42,261 nt of DNA from Hypsibius dujardini. Lineage: Eukaryota; Tardigrada; Eutardigrada; Parachela; Hypsibiidae. Location of the stretch: NCBI GenBank assembly GCA_001579985.1, contig LRSR01013726.1:1-42261 (forward strand). Reading direction: 5' to 3'. Of this stretch, positions 1 through 16,596 are shown one piece after another. Both the position numbers and the translations under genes were made by a program. How positions within the stretch are numbered: position 1 is the first letter of the stretch; each line of letters opens with the position of its first letter. The notes beneath the pieces are model-generated. The model had not been told where the DNA came from and made no database searches. It worked only from the letters and a program-made list of their open reading frames with translations.

Positions 1-9
1 GACAGACAG

Positions 10-43
<34 letters not shown>

Positions 44-118
44 AGTCAGACAGACAGTCATTTTGTCAGATAGACAGACAGAATACTCAGATAGACAGAC
101 AGACATCGAGGCAGGCAG
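1..118. repeat. (GACA)n tetranucleotide tract
   Basis: The window opens in an imperfect GACA array (CTGT on the other strand), interrupted by a few short non-repeat words. It lies in what should be an intron of the K2P channel gene, since the next channel exon starts at 821. Similar tracts occur in introns of the ATPase and NHL genes. Confidence 0.95.
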
Positions 119-820
119 ACAGACAACGGGTCTTGCAACTGTCCACCTTTTGCCCGTTTCATTCGCATGACTATAGTACGCCATGTCTTGTTTGAGCTAT
201 TGTCTGGGCTTTAGTACTACCTATATCTAGGTTCACATACTGTACCGGTATACTAAGCACATTACTGTTTTATGTCTCGTGCTACAATGTCTGACATATT
301 CATTAATTCTGGGGATAGCGATCTACGCCCACAACCCCAATTTAAAAAGACTCCGGGGTTCTTAACGGGGTCGACAGATACGTTATTATGCCGTGTGATG
401 AGCTCGTTGGATGACAAGTGCCTCATCTGCACACATCAACAGGGTCCTCCGGAGTCCTTGACCGTGTCGTATAATTGTCGGCAAAGTCGTTAGCCGGCGA
501 TTGCTGCGCACTCTTGATGCCGGTCTCTGGACGGGGAATTACAGCTAATTCAGTCCCCGTGACGTAATTGTCTGCAGTTATATCTACGCCGTGGCCGTGG
601 CATTCCCAAAATAACGCCCACTCTTCAGCCTGTCGCGCATTTCCTCTTTTCGTTCAATCATCATTGCATCACTTGCTCACTGTTCAGACCAATTAGAAAC
701 AATTTAGTGCAGCAAGTTGAATACATTGAATAACGAGCATTTCGTTGATGTAAATGATATCTGTGCCGTTAATTTATATGCTAAGATCCGGGCTTAATTT
801 GTTGTTCTTGTCTTTCACAG
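119..820 (+). other. K2P gene intron, no exon recognised
   Basis: Unique-looking sequence between the GACA tract and the first visible channel exon. A 73-codon open frame at 272-493 resembles nothing I know and does not fit the channel. The end (tctttcacag at 811-820) is a good splice acceptor. The channel's N-terminus and first transmembrane segment must lie left of the window. Confidence 0.6.
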
Positions 821-2316
821 GTTATGGTCACTCGACGCCTCTAACATGGAGTGGCAAGTGCTTTTGCATGGCTTACGCCACAACCGGCATTCCTCTGGGC
901 CTGGTGATGTTCCAGTGCATCGGAGAGCGGCTCAATACCTTCGTTGCCTTTGTACTCAAAGCAATCAAGAAGTGTCTGCGGTTCCGGAATACGGAAGCGT
1001 CGCAGACCGACTTGATCGTTGTGATTGGGACCATGTAAGCATACCAAACAAACCGTCGTTACCTACTATAGTTTACTGTCTGCTCGTCTGTCTATTTTAT
1101 TTGCCATCTTTCCGTGGCCAACTGGTTCCCTATCTGTCCGTTCGGCTGCTCGCCCGTCCGTCTATCTACTCGTCTTACGTACTGCTTTTCGTTTGCCCAT
1201 CCGTCCGTCCGTCCGTCTGTCCGTAAAGTTAGCCGTCTGCGCCTTCGTCCATCCATCCACCCGTCCGTCCGTCCATCCGTCCGTCCGTAAAGTTAGCCAT
1301 CTGTGCCTTCGTCCATCCATCCACCCGTCTGTCCGTCCGTCCGTCCGTAAAGTTAGCCCTCTATACCTTCGTCCATCCATCCACCCGTCTGTCCGTCCGT
1401 CCGTCCGTAAAGTTAGCCCTCTATACCTTCGTCCATCCATCCGTCCGTCCGTCCGTCCGTCTATCCGTCCTTTTGTCCGTTCGTAAATTCTGTCTGTCTG
1501 CTCGGTAAAAAAACCAACCCTCGTCCGTCTCTCCGTCCGTCCATCCGTCCATCGCTGTACTGTTCCCGCAGTTATCTGGGTGTCGTTATCTTTGACCATT
1601 CTCCATTTTACAGGTCCTCAGTAGTCATATTCGCGGGCGCCGCCGGTTTCTCCTACTTCGAAGGCTGGGGCTACTTCGACGCCATCTACTACTGTTTTAT
1701 CACCCTGTCGACCATCGGGTTCGGCGACTTTGTCGCCATGCAGAAAGAGGGCGTCTTGGCGAACCGACCGGAGTACGTAGCATTCAGCCTCATTTTCATC
1801 CTGTTCGGCCTTAACACCTTCGCCGCCTTGATGAATCTCCTGGTCCTCCGGTTCATCACCGCCAACACTGCCGACGAGCGCGCCCAGGCACTCGAGGCCG
1901 AAGCAGCCCGCGCCTCGGCTGTCCACGTGGAGGGTGACATAATACAGCACAGCAAAGCCAACGGTTCCATCTGCTCCGGCCACGAACGCGAGCTCCCGGA
2001 ACGGCGGGAAGCCCCGACCAAAGAGATCTACTACCGCACGGTCGAGGACGACGGTGCGAGTGTCTGCTCGTGCACCTGCTACCGACCGCAACGGTCCGCC
2101 CATCCGTTGGACTACGCCAGCAAGCGGTCCTCCGGCCGGACGAAAGCGCCGAAGCACTACACGGTGCGCCGGTCACCGACCAAAATCTCGCATTTACTCC
2201 CGATGGAGACCTTCATCCAGGACAGCGATGATGAGGGACGCGATCGGGAGTCGGAGTCACGGGAGACGAATACGTTTCTACGGTCGTCGGGAAAGAGAAA
2301 ACGGCACTCTTTTTGA
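821..2316 (+). CDS. KCNK: TASK-type two-pore-domain K+ channel (K2P), 3' part
   Basis: Potassium leak channel subunit of the plasma membrane that sets resting potential. Two coding exons are visible: 821-1034 and 1614-2316 (stop TGA 2314-2316). The first begins inside the codon of the first selectivity filter (GYGHSTPLT), an intron position known in vertebrate KCNK3/KCNK9. It continues through TM2 (YATTGIPLGLVMFQ) into the cytoplasmic linker. The second exon gives TM3, the second pore loop with filter TIGFGDFVA, TM4 (YVAFSLIFILFGL...) and a long polar tail rich in Ser/Arg. Phases agree (intron phase 2, AT|G). The fragment is about 305 codons; TM1 and the first cap domain are missing because they lie upstream of the window. 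The GYG/GFG filter pair and the MFQCIGERLNT segment match the TASK group best. I see no break. Confidence 0.93.
1190..1470 (+). repeat. CCGT-rich higher-order tandem repeat in K2P intron
   Basis: Within the 1035-1613 intron a 60-64 bp unit starting gtaaagttagcc recurs at 1223, 1287, 1347 and 1407, each followed by runs of CCGT/CCAT. It is a tetranucleotide tract reorganised into a longer tandem unit. Open frames across it on both strands are by-products of the repeat. Confidence 0.9.
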
Positions 2317-2842
2317 CACGGCACCACACACACACGCACTTGAGATGTATTTATAAAACCCTTGCATACCGATTTGTCGGTCTTCGAACTTTGGATCTCG
2401 CGGAGGAATCGCGCCTGGGGAGTGTATGTGTGCGTGCACGCGCTGCGGGAGGAGCTTTTATTTGGATTACGACTGTGATAGCAGGTTCAGCTCACACACA
2501 CACACACCACAACACAAGAGGCCACACATGGCGACCCCGGACGGACCACGGGAACTTCACGTGCATGCCGCTACATGCGGCATTGACGTCGGACCGAAAT
2601 TTGTACGGCGGAACAGTGGGATTCAGTTCGCCACGACGAAGTTACGCCCTGACGTCTGACGCTATCCACGCCGGCAGCTCAAGCCGTTAGGGTTGCAGCA
2701 CCACCAGACTTCTGGACCGAGTGAGTCCCTGACACTTCGTTATGACTGTCTGGCGTTTCATCATAGACAAATCAACCACAGGAGTGGTGCAACTTCATCC
2801 CCAAGGTGTCTCACTGACTGAAATACTGGAGCACCCACCATC

Positions 2843-3046
2843 AACAGCGAAGGAGTACCCTCAAACGGACCTGGCACCACCACCAACAGCGAAGGAGTCC
2901 CCTTAAACGGACCTAGCACCACCACCAACAGCGAAGGAGTACCCTCAAACGGACCTGGCATTACCACCACCAATGAAGGAGTACCCTCAAACGGACCTGG
3001 CACCACCACCACCAACGAAGGAGTACCCTCAAACGGACCTGGCACC
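2843..3046. repeat. 42-bp minisatellite, five units
   Basis: Five near-identical 42-bp units, with the GAA of each unit at 2849, 2891, 2933, 2975 and 3017. The period is a multiple of three, so both strands stay open: plus reads a 14-residue SEGVPSNGPGTTTN-like unit, minus reads a PGPFEGTPSL-like unit. The array sits in the presumed channel 3' UTR, so I do not call it coding. Confidence 0.9.
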
Positions 3047-3349
3047 GCGAGGGTCTCAAAGTTGGCCGGTCCGTGCGCAGACCAACAACCAAACGACGGA
3101 TTAGTTTGTCCCTTGGTCTCCCTTCGACTAAAGCTGTCTGACTGAGGCAGTACGGATTGGCGGATTTCTAGAGGACCCAAACCTGTACACCATCAGTACG
3201 GCACAATACAGTACCTTACCGTAATATATATAAGTACTGCAGAAGAACCTTTTCCCCCTTCTGCAGTCCTCCCTCTGGCTGCAGCCATTTTGGCCTACAT
3301 TTCTTTTGAACTGAACTTCTCTTCGTTTTCTTGGTGGTGGTAGTAAAGT

Positions 3350-3369
3350 TTTATTAAGGAGCGAATAAA
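3350..3369. terminator. Opposed poly(A) signals of convergent genes
   Basis: The plus strand carries AATAAA at 3364-3369, suitable for the K2P transcript. The minus strand carries AATAAA as the complement of 3350-3355, suitable for the ATPase transcript 264 bp past its stop. Cleavage normally follows the hexamer by 10-30 nt, so both ends would fall inside the other transcript. Inferred from hexamers only. Confidence 0.5.
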
Positions 3370-3618
3370 ACGAACCGTACTATTGGAGCATTTCAGTTAC
3401 GAAGCTTAAATACTAAAAAGGGCAAGAGTGGTCGTTGCTGGATAACACAAATTGAGCTGTCTGACGTGGTGTAAAGAAATCTAAAAAAGCGAGATGCATA
3501 ACTATTGAGCTAAAAAGCTGAAGGCTAAGTATAACAGGACATGCTTGAAACACAACAAAAGAATCGACGGTAGATATCATGCCAAAACAAAATTCCATGA
3601 TTCACAAGGGGAGAAGGC

Positions 3619-9173
<5,555 letters not shown>

Positions 9174-9599
9174 ACCAGCAAACGATGCATGCTTTTCAAG
9201 CTGGAAAAAACAAACCGAAAAAATGCTTCCCTCTCTGTGTACTGAATAATGTGGATGAAAACACGGGAACAATTGTTGGCCAATCGAACGATCGCTTAAT
9301 TTGCCCACCGGTGCGGTAAATTCTGCCTGTGCGATTACAGCATTACACCCGTAACCCAATCAATCAAACATTAGATTTCCATGAAAAACCGTTATTCATT
9401 TTGAATCAGAATCCAGCTTGACTTTCTCCACGAAAGATTCCTCGTTAAAAAAAAACTAAAAGAAATCAGTTGAAGAAACCCTGTTTCAGACGTAAGATGA
9501 ATAAAAAATCAAATTTTAAAGACGGAGCACGTCAAATCAACAATCAATTGATCGCAGTCTTGTGCTTCATTCCTTGAATCAATCAGGAACTGGTGGCAA

Positions 9600-9849
9600 T
9601 TTACGTCTATTCTGTTCAGAGATGTGCAACTCTGGAAAAAAGCACTTCCAACTCCACTTCCAACTCCACTCCAACTTCAGGCCAACTCCGGGTCCGGCCA
9701 AAGGAAAAAAGCTCCGAACTCCTAAGCTCCGAACTCCAAGGAGTTCGGAGGAGTTCGGAGTTGATCCACCCGGAGTTGGCCCGAAGTTTGAGTGGAGTTG
9801 GAATTGCTTTTTTCCGGAGTTGCACATCTCTGAACAGAACACGCGTAAA
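9600..9849. mobile_element. Foldback (MITE-like) element
   Basis: The left arm contains ttctgttcagagatgtgcaa and the right arm contains its reverse complement ttgcacatctctgaacagaa. Pairing extends inward through accaactccac-type sequence and outward to tttacg/cgtaaa. The interior is also self-complementary and rich in GGAGTT/AACTCC words. No ORF of substance; non-autonomous. It lies between the ATPase start exon and the exon-like ORF at 9958. Confidence 0.85.
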
Positions 9850-9957
9850 GTACTTTTTTTTCATCTACTGTATAGTCGTACTTGACATTCTCACAAAATT
9901 CCCATCCAGCTTCATAGTCTGATTACCACAGCGTAGCGAGGAGTGCTGGAAACATAC

Positions 9958-10773
9958 CATTTGAGATCCCGTGGGACTGCCGTTGCCATTTCCTGTCTCC
10001 TCCTGGTCGCCGAGACTGAATGTCGGCTTTGGCACAGCATGATGGCCAGCTGTCCCGTTTCCATTGGCGATGCCGTTTCCATTGGCGATGCCGTTTCCAT
10101 TGGCGATGCCGTTCCCGTTGGCGATGCTGTTTCCATTGGCGATGCCGTTCCCATTGGGGATGCCGTTTCCATTGGTGATGCCGTTTCCATTGGCGACGCC
10201 GTTCCCATTGGGGATGCCATTTCCATTGGTGATGCCGTTCCCATTGGCGACGCCGTTTCCATTGGCGATGCCGTTTCCATTGGATTTCGGGGACCACAAT
10301 GGATTGAGGAAGTTGGCGTTGATCACGCACGTCGGGGAGATCGTTCCGTAGTTGTGCTGGGGATGGGGACCGCGGCTGTCGAGTACCGTTTGCTCCAGTG
10401 CAGCCGACGAGCTAGCAGCACTGGAATTGGCCGAGGATTTCTTGAGAATACCGTGCAGCTTGGCACATCCATTCGAACGGGATTCTGTTGGTGGTGGTTC
10501 TTGCCGGACTTGTTTGGCGATCTCGACAACGTTGTTTGACGGAGACGATGATCCTGCACTCCATGGCAGCTCTGGGACCGGGGAAATTGGCTGCTGTGTA
10601 GGGAAGATTGTCTCGCTTTCGCGGGTTCCGTGTGCGCTGTCGTGGTCGCATGGCGGTGGTGAAATCGTGTATGACGGCGACTGGTCGACATCGGCGCCAG
10701 CTATCAAGCCTGGTTGGCTCAGCGACGTGGTCCTTGACGGTTGCTCCTCGTAGGCCGGATTGGACACACCTTG
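9958..10773 (-). CDS. Exon-like 272-codon ORF with Asn-Gly repeats, unknown product
   Basis: An open minus-strand segment bounded by a plausible acceptor (ttttgtag, ending at 10774) and donor (GTATGT from 9957), entering and leaving in phase 0. It starts QGVSNPAYEE (an NPxY-like motif), runs through a Ser/Pro-rich stretch, then has about a dozen 18-bp units reading NGNGIA or variants (10063-10284), and ends PTGSQM. Unspliced, the frame would stop at 9865-9867. No ATG opens it. Spliced to the ATPase start exon at 9200 it continues in frame (LEKHASFAG then the ATPase Met). It may be an optional N-terminal exon of the pump, or part of an unrelated gene. I do not recognise the protein; coding status is likely from length and composition but unproven. 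Confidence 0.5.
10063..10284. repeat. 18-bp minisatellite encoding (NGNGIA)n
   Basis: Plus strand reads repeated atggcgatgccgtttcc-type 18-mers with scattered substitutions. The period is six codons, so the array stays in frame. It lies inside the exon-like ORF 9958-10773 and also keeps other frames open. Confidence 0.9.
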
Positions 10774-10938
10774 CTACAAAAGATTCAAAAAGGAAGAGTT
10801 TCAAATCAGGACCTGTTGCATTCCACGAGGCGACGTCCCATGTGCGATCTGTCACGAAGGCTGAAATTGTTGTGTGCGCTATAGACAACTGTCATTATAT
10901 TCTAATCCAGTACTCAGTCAAGGGGTCAAATGCTATTA

Positions 10939-11175
10939 GTATGAGGCAAAGTTTGTATTTCGGCTCACCCTCCATTTGGTCGATAAATCGGCTCATTCGT
11001 GGATTTCTCTTTCATGACTCCTGCTTAATTTTTTGGTTTCCCGAAAATCTATAGTATACTGGGATATAGTACAGCAAATCAAACAATCAAGCACCTGCTA
11101 TGAAAGAGAACCTATGAGTGAGCCGATTTATCGACCAAATGGAGGGTGAGCCGAAATATAGACTTTTCCTCATAC
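10939..11175. mobile_element. Foldback element, TIR about 55 bp
   Basis: The left arm begins gtatgaggcaaagt and includes ctccatttggtcgataaatc. The right arm contains gatttatcgaccaaatggag and ends cctcatac. Nearly the whole element is two inverted arms around a 70-80 bp AT-rich loop. No coding capacity. Confidence 0.9.
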
Positions 11176-11883
11176 TCGTATATTTGTAGTAATTCGTACC
11201 AGAGTTGTCTCATATTGATAATCTGTATACCGCCCATTCCCACCCTATACTTGCGGCCATCTCATCCCATCCATTCCCATATTGCCTCAAATTGCTTCGC
11301 CATAATTCATTCCCATACTACAACCGATTTTTTAACCCATAATTTCCAGAAACCAGTGATGCACGTGATAGATAGATTGATTGATTGACGGACTATATCG
11401 ATACGCTTGATTAACTTTGATTGATTGAATGATTTTGTTAAAAACATAGGAGTTATCGATCGATCGCGGATTAAACTGCAAATTACCCGCTAAAATATCG
11501 AAAAGGTTTAATCAACTGATCAATGGGGCTCACTCGCGTCAAAATTTCTTGAAAACTCCCTTTTTTCTTGAATTTGCGCAAATTCCTATCCCCGCCCGGC
11601 TTATGGGGAACCCGAACAAAATATGGGGCAACTCTGCTCCGTGCACGAAACAAAGCATCAATAAATCAATCAGGCATTTCATCAATCAAACAATCAGGCA
11701 ATCAATCAAATGTTATTTTGAACCTCCAACAAGGGCACCTTTTAATCAATAAATCGAGCGATCAACAGCCTCTAAAAGTAACAGATTCTGAAAGAAATCC
11801 TGCTTTCTTCGTGCACGTGCACAGTCAAGACTTGGATCTGCAACAAGATATCAGCTCGGCCATCGTGACATAGTTACGGTAAT

Positions 11884-12113
11884 GTAGAAAGCCGATAACT
11901 TTATGGGAACGCGCTCGGCTAAACAAAACGCACAAAAAAAAGCCTGAGCTTGATTGCTTCAAAGGTCGGGACACAACACTACAAATTTATGGCCACGTGC
12001 GCAATGCTAAAAGGGCCGTGTTATTTTCTGTACCGGCCGGTGAGAATAATCGAACGCTCGGTTTAACCGAGCGCGTTTCCCTTAAGATTATCGGGTTTCT
12101 ACAGTACCTCAAA
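11884..12113. mobile_element. Foldback element, TIR about 45 bp
   Basis: Left gtagaaagccgataacttta then gggaacgcgctcggctaaac. Right gtttaaccgagcgcgtttcc then attatcgggtttctac. The arms are imperfect inverted repeats with a 130-bp interior lacking an ORF. Confidence 0.8.
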
Positions 12114-13502
12114 CGTTTTGGGCGACGGAGCCCGATCCGCCATGCTGTGGCAAAAACGTGGTCAGTACGAGTTACCCCACAACGCGACTAAAGAATAATG
12201 TTATCAAACTGAAAGTCTCTTCCCCTTCGTACAATAAGGAGAAAACGAAATGATTTGATAATCACACACATGTGGAGTATCAATTTGTGCGGGATGAAGG
12301 GTTAAAAAACAAAACCGTAAAATTTGTCACGCACTAAGTGAAGGATTTACCAAATTTTACCAAAGGAAATCCCCAGAAAGAGTGCACTGCAATAATGCGT
12401 ACACGACCGCATGGGGACAGTCGACGATTGACCTGTGGGCAGTGTTTTAGACTGAGCCGCATACACGCACGACTACTGAGTACATTGTATACGGTAGGAT
12501 CCTAGCGTAGGCGTAGCTCCTATTTCTACAGTAGTTTGACTTGTTCTCGTTGTTTCAATTGACCTGCTGAAAAAAAATTTAACACTTTCCCTTCCAAAAT
12601 CCTACTTATATTCTATATATTCTATATATTCTATATTATAAATACTAGACAGTACTATTTTGAGTACACATTTTGACTGAGTTTATTTTCTTCGCTGATT
12701 GGAGAATACAGCTGTACGTAGGCGCCCCATTCGAGTGGCCCCGCCTCTCTCGAACTGGAGTGGTCGACTCAACAGGTGTGTGGAGCCAATGCGTTATCAG
12801 AGTGTAACTTCAATTCGGTTCGGCCCCGCACAAAAGCTCACAAGAGCGAAGCGCGGTCGCAGTGTGCTCACAATCCGATGCAGGCAGACGTAGAAGAGTG
12901 AAAAAAATCAAAACAACTCATCTTGATCCGACTTCCCATCCAACTCCAAGCCAAATCCCACACGGTTTTTCTACATTTTTCAAAATTTTGGGCATCTTAT
13001 TTATCATCGGGTATGGAGCACGCGTGAATTTAGCCGCCAATTTTCATCAACACGGAACATTTTACATACGACCGACCGTTGGAATTATTATTATTCTTGC
13101 TGTAGAGAGTGTACACCTCAAATCGACGCGCTCTCGGCTCTCCGTGAGTTTATTTTATCATCTCGAGCTGGTCATCAGGGGAGGTGAAAGAGTGTTGAGT
13201 ATTCATACCTGTCAGTTTAACTTGGCCTTCCATTTTGATTGATGAGTTTTAATCGCGCATTTCATTTTGAGCTTTAAATGCACCGCCGGATTTAGGTTGG
13301 AGTGAAGGGGCGTGGCTTTTGTCTCAAATGAATGAGGGGTTCGAGGGTGTTGTTGGACCCTCAAGTCTTCAATGCCTCTAATCGTTCATTTATTCTGTGT
13401 TTTGTTTCGCTACAGAGATTACGATTCGCCTCCTCCACACACCATCACACATCACTGTGAAATCAATTCAACCTTTTCGCATTTCCTATTGCGCGGTGTG
13501 AA

Positions 13503-16165
13503 ATGGGTTGCGCGCAGAGCATCGAGGATAGAGTAGCGGTGGAGAAGTCCCGTCAGATTGATCGACACTTGCGACAGGATTTGGAGCGTCGCACCAAGGA
13601 GGTGAAGCTGCTCTTGCTGGGCGCGGGGGAGTCGGGCAAGAGCACGCTGGTGAAGCAGATGAAGATTATCCATCAGGACGGCTACAGCGAGGAGGAATGT
13701 GCCAACTACACCCGGGTGGTTTTCAATAATGCTATCCAGAGTCTGATGGCTATTCTACGGGCCATGGGACACTTACGAGTAGATTTCCACGCCAAGCAAC
13801 GCACTGAGGATGCTCGGGTCTTCTTCCAGATCACTTCGCAGTTGGAGGATGGAGAAATGACGCCAGAAGTAAGATCCCCTTAAAAAAGTCTCCACTGATT
13901 GAATTGATTGATTGAATGATTGTCAGTTTCTTTTTCCCTCCCTATCTTCAACCGTTCGGCGGATTGATTGAAATTCAGGCATGTTTTATTGTTTATCTGT
14001 GTGCATTTGGGCATGTAATGTGGGGGTGGCTCATTTTTATTGTATTAAATTTGCATTGATCAAGTTTACGGCTTTTGCTTCGATCATGTAGCTCACGTTT
14101 GACCTAACTTTTTCTGCCTTAATTTATGCGAGCTTCTTCTCGCCGTCAGAGAAATTACTTTTCGTGTACATCTCTCATCACATGTCACGCTGCATTTAAT
14201 TGGTCCATCACAAGGCGAGCTGTTTGAACGTAGTTGTCTAGGATTTTTCATCAAATTGGGGGGCATAAATGACGAAGCCGCCGTAAGAGCAAAACGTCCA
14301 ATATTATTAGCCGGCTGAGGAATTGATTGAATGGCAGACGCCTGAACTCTGGCCCTGCCTTGTCGTAAAACTACTCGCCGATGCCGCGCTTTTTATTTAC
14401 ACCTCCTGTCAAAGTAAAGAAAACACAACCGGCAGTGTACGAAGGACGTGCCTTCACATTAAAAAGACACTGATAAACAGTCCAACAACAGAGCGAAGGA
14501 AAAGCCTATGTTGGTTGTGTTTCAGTTAATCAGTCAATCGATTGATTAGGAACAGAGCGAAGGAAAAGCCCGTGTTCGTTATGTTGCAGTTTATCAATCA
14601 ATCGATTAAGAAGAAACCACCAACAGATGATCGTACAGCACACCAATAAAATATATAGAACTAGAAAGAACAAAACTTGATTAATATTAATTAAAATTAA
14701 ACCAAAACTTACCTACCAACTAATTTTTTGGCTTCAGTTATGTCTCTTCAACAAATAAAACGGATCTGGAGTTTTAGTTGTTAACAATTTTAATCAGAAA
14801 AGAACTAAAATTAGTCAGCTTATTTTGACTATTTATTTATTTTAGTTGATAAAATAAACTATAACTAAACATTGTAAGTACCTAATTTTTATTTCACTAA
14901 AAAGACTTATTAGTTATTAATTGTCATCCGTGTGTGGAAGACGGTTGCTTCCTCTATAGACAGTCGCATGCTTCGCATAATACTAGATCGAGGGATCGAG
15001 CATTCATTTAAGCCAAATTGCGCTTGTGTCATGGACCTTTCTCCTATAGCTTTCGTCTGCCTCCCTGTTTCGGTCTCTCAGTGAATGTATTTGTTGTTCG
15101 GCGCAGTTGTGCAAACATTTTGTCACTCCAGCTGTGTGATTGTCATATTTAACTAACATAGACATTAATTTCCGCGTATCTTTCTTTGATGTTTGCAGCT
15201 TGCCATGACCATGAAACGTCTATGGTTGGATCCTGGTGTTCAGAACTGCTACGGCCGCAGTCAAGAGTACCAGCTCAACGACTCTGCCTTGTACTACCTC
15301 AACTCCCTGGACCGGTTGGCCAACCCCAACTACATCCCCAGCCTGCAGGATGTGCTGCGGACCCGCGTCAAAACGACCGGCATCATCGAGACCCACTTCT
15401 CCTACAAGGGCATCCAGTTCAAGCTGTTTGACGTGGGCGGGCAGCGAAGCGAGCGCAAAAAGTGGATCCACTGTTTCGAGGGCGTCACCGCCATCATCTT
15501 CTGCGTCGCCATGAACTGCTACGACATGAAGGTGGTGGAGGATGAGAGCATCAACCGGATGGCTGAATCGATGAAGCTCTTCTCGTCCATTTGTAATAAT
15601 CAGTGGTTCACCGGTAGGTTTGGTCAACACACATATCGACTGACTCATCAGAGATAACATTAAACGGTCAAAAGTTAAATTCTAATCAAATTGAGTTCTG
15701 TTTTTGGTATTTGACGTTTGCTTGGTTTGATTTGATACATTTCAAACGGGCTTTTTTTGTTTGAATTGAAACGATTTCAGAATCAAATAAATAAAACGTG
15801 CTCTTATCTATTTGATGCTAGTATGTGACTCTAACTGTCTTTCGTGTAAAATGTGTAAGAAATTAGAAGGGACGTCGTTTTCAGACACGTCCATCATTCT
15901 CTTCCTCAACAAGAAGGATCTGTTTGAGGAGAAAATTCGCCGGACACCGCTGACCGTGTGCTTCCATGACTACCCCGGCGGCAGCACCTACGAGGAGGCC
16001 TCGGCGTACCTGCAGATGCGCTTTGAGGAGCTCAATCAGAATCCGCAAAAGGAAATTTACTCGCACTTCACCACCGCAACGGACACATCCAATGTGCAGT
16101 TTGTGTTTGACTCCGTGACAGATGTGATCATTAAGGATCAGCTCAAGGACATTGGCGTCTTCTGA
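13503..16165 (+). CDS. GNAI: Heterotrimeric G protein alpha subunit, Gi/o class
   Basis: GTP-binding signal transducer on the inner plasma membrane coupling receptors to effectors. Three coding exons, 13503-13868, 15199-15613 and 15885-16165, join in phase (0, then 1) to 353 aa. N-terminus MGC predicts N-myristoylation at Gly2 and palmitoylation at Cys3. P-loop GAGESGKST starts at residue 40; switch I has RTRVKTTGI with the arginine finger; switch [10 protein letters not shown] with the catalytic Gln; then FLNKKDLF and TTATDTS (the usual motif is TCAT). Length and the [16 protein letters not shown] block place it in Gi/o. Unusually the C-terminus is DIGVF: the pertussis-toxin Cys at position -4 of Gi/Go is Ile. 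Receptor choice is read from this tail, so coupling may be non-standard. The start is the first ATG of the frame with MGC context. Confidence 0.96.
13869..15198 (+). other. G alpha intron 1
   Basis: A 1.33-kb intron, large beside its neighbours. It contains a 64-bp direct duplication (acagagcgaaggaaaagcc at 14488 and 14552) and a very AT-rich block at about 14640-14930. No exon or RNA gene recognised. Confidence 0.8.
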
Positions 16166-16596
16166 AGGGAGAGGAGGAATTTCGGGTGTGGATATCTCGA
16201 TAGCGTCGCAATCTCCTCGCAGAGCCCATGGACGGTTCCCACACGTTGCCCTCGCTTGCCGGCTTCCTTATTCCTGAACTTCGTTTTGAACTTTGAGTTT
16301 TGTACTTTTTCTGTATTGACGGGTGCGTCGAGTGGCTTCTCCTCGTGGGGACTTTTCCACGGACGAATGTCGGCAAAGTGGGGGAAGGTGTGTGCAATTT
16401 TCACGTCGCTTGAATATATTCCTGATTGTCAGCCATGCTCTAGGTGCTGCGATGCTTAGTATTTTGCTCTGGTTGTTTTCTTCCGATTTGTTATAACAAG
16501 GAATTCCGTGTAATTATTAACTAGTAAAAATTTCGACAAGGCATAACCATGTTTTTCATGGGGAATTAATTAACAATAATACATTTAATTTAGGTC
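16166..16596 (+). other. G alpha 3' UTR and flank
   Basis: Sequence after the G alpha stop up to the repeat nest. No canonical AATAAA is seen before 16596, so the polyadenylation site is undecided. No second gene recognised. Confidence 0.5.

Larger units (their letters stand above)
2317..3370 (+). other. K2P 3' UTR and shared convergent 3' region
   Basis: There is no further coding exon after the channel stop. A plus-strand AATAAA at 3364-3369 is the first good poly(A) signal and would give a 3' UTR of about 1.05 kb containing a 42-bp minisatellite. On the minus strand the ATPase gene ends at 3619, and its best AATAAA is the complement of 3350-3355. The two transcripts therefore probably overlap tail to tail. 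Confidence 0.5.
10774..13502. other. Divergent upstream region between ATPase and G alpha genes
   Basis: No convincing exon on either strand. It holds two foldback elements (10939-11175, 11884-12113), a (tatattc)n stretch near 12608-12640, and the presumed 5' UTR of the G alpha gene just left of 13503. Promoters of both divergent genes should be here, but I cannot point to a core promoter motif with confidence. Confidence 0.5.

Noticed and set aside
1162-1599. 145-aa Arg/Asp/Gly-rich minus ORF and 153-aa plus ORF in the K2P intron
   Set aside because: Generated by the CCGT/CCAT array; splice sites and phase show the region is an intron.
10939-11175. CRISPR-like or RNA-gene interpretation of the many spaced repeats and hairpins
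   Set aside because: The genome is eukaryotic with spliced genes; the hairpins have transposon-like termini, and no tRNA or rRNA signature was seen in them.
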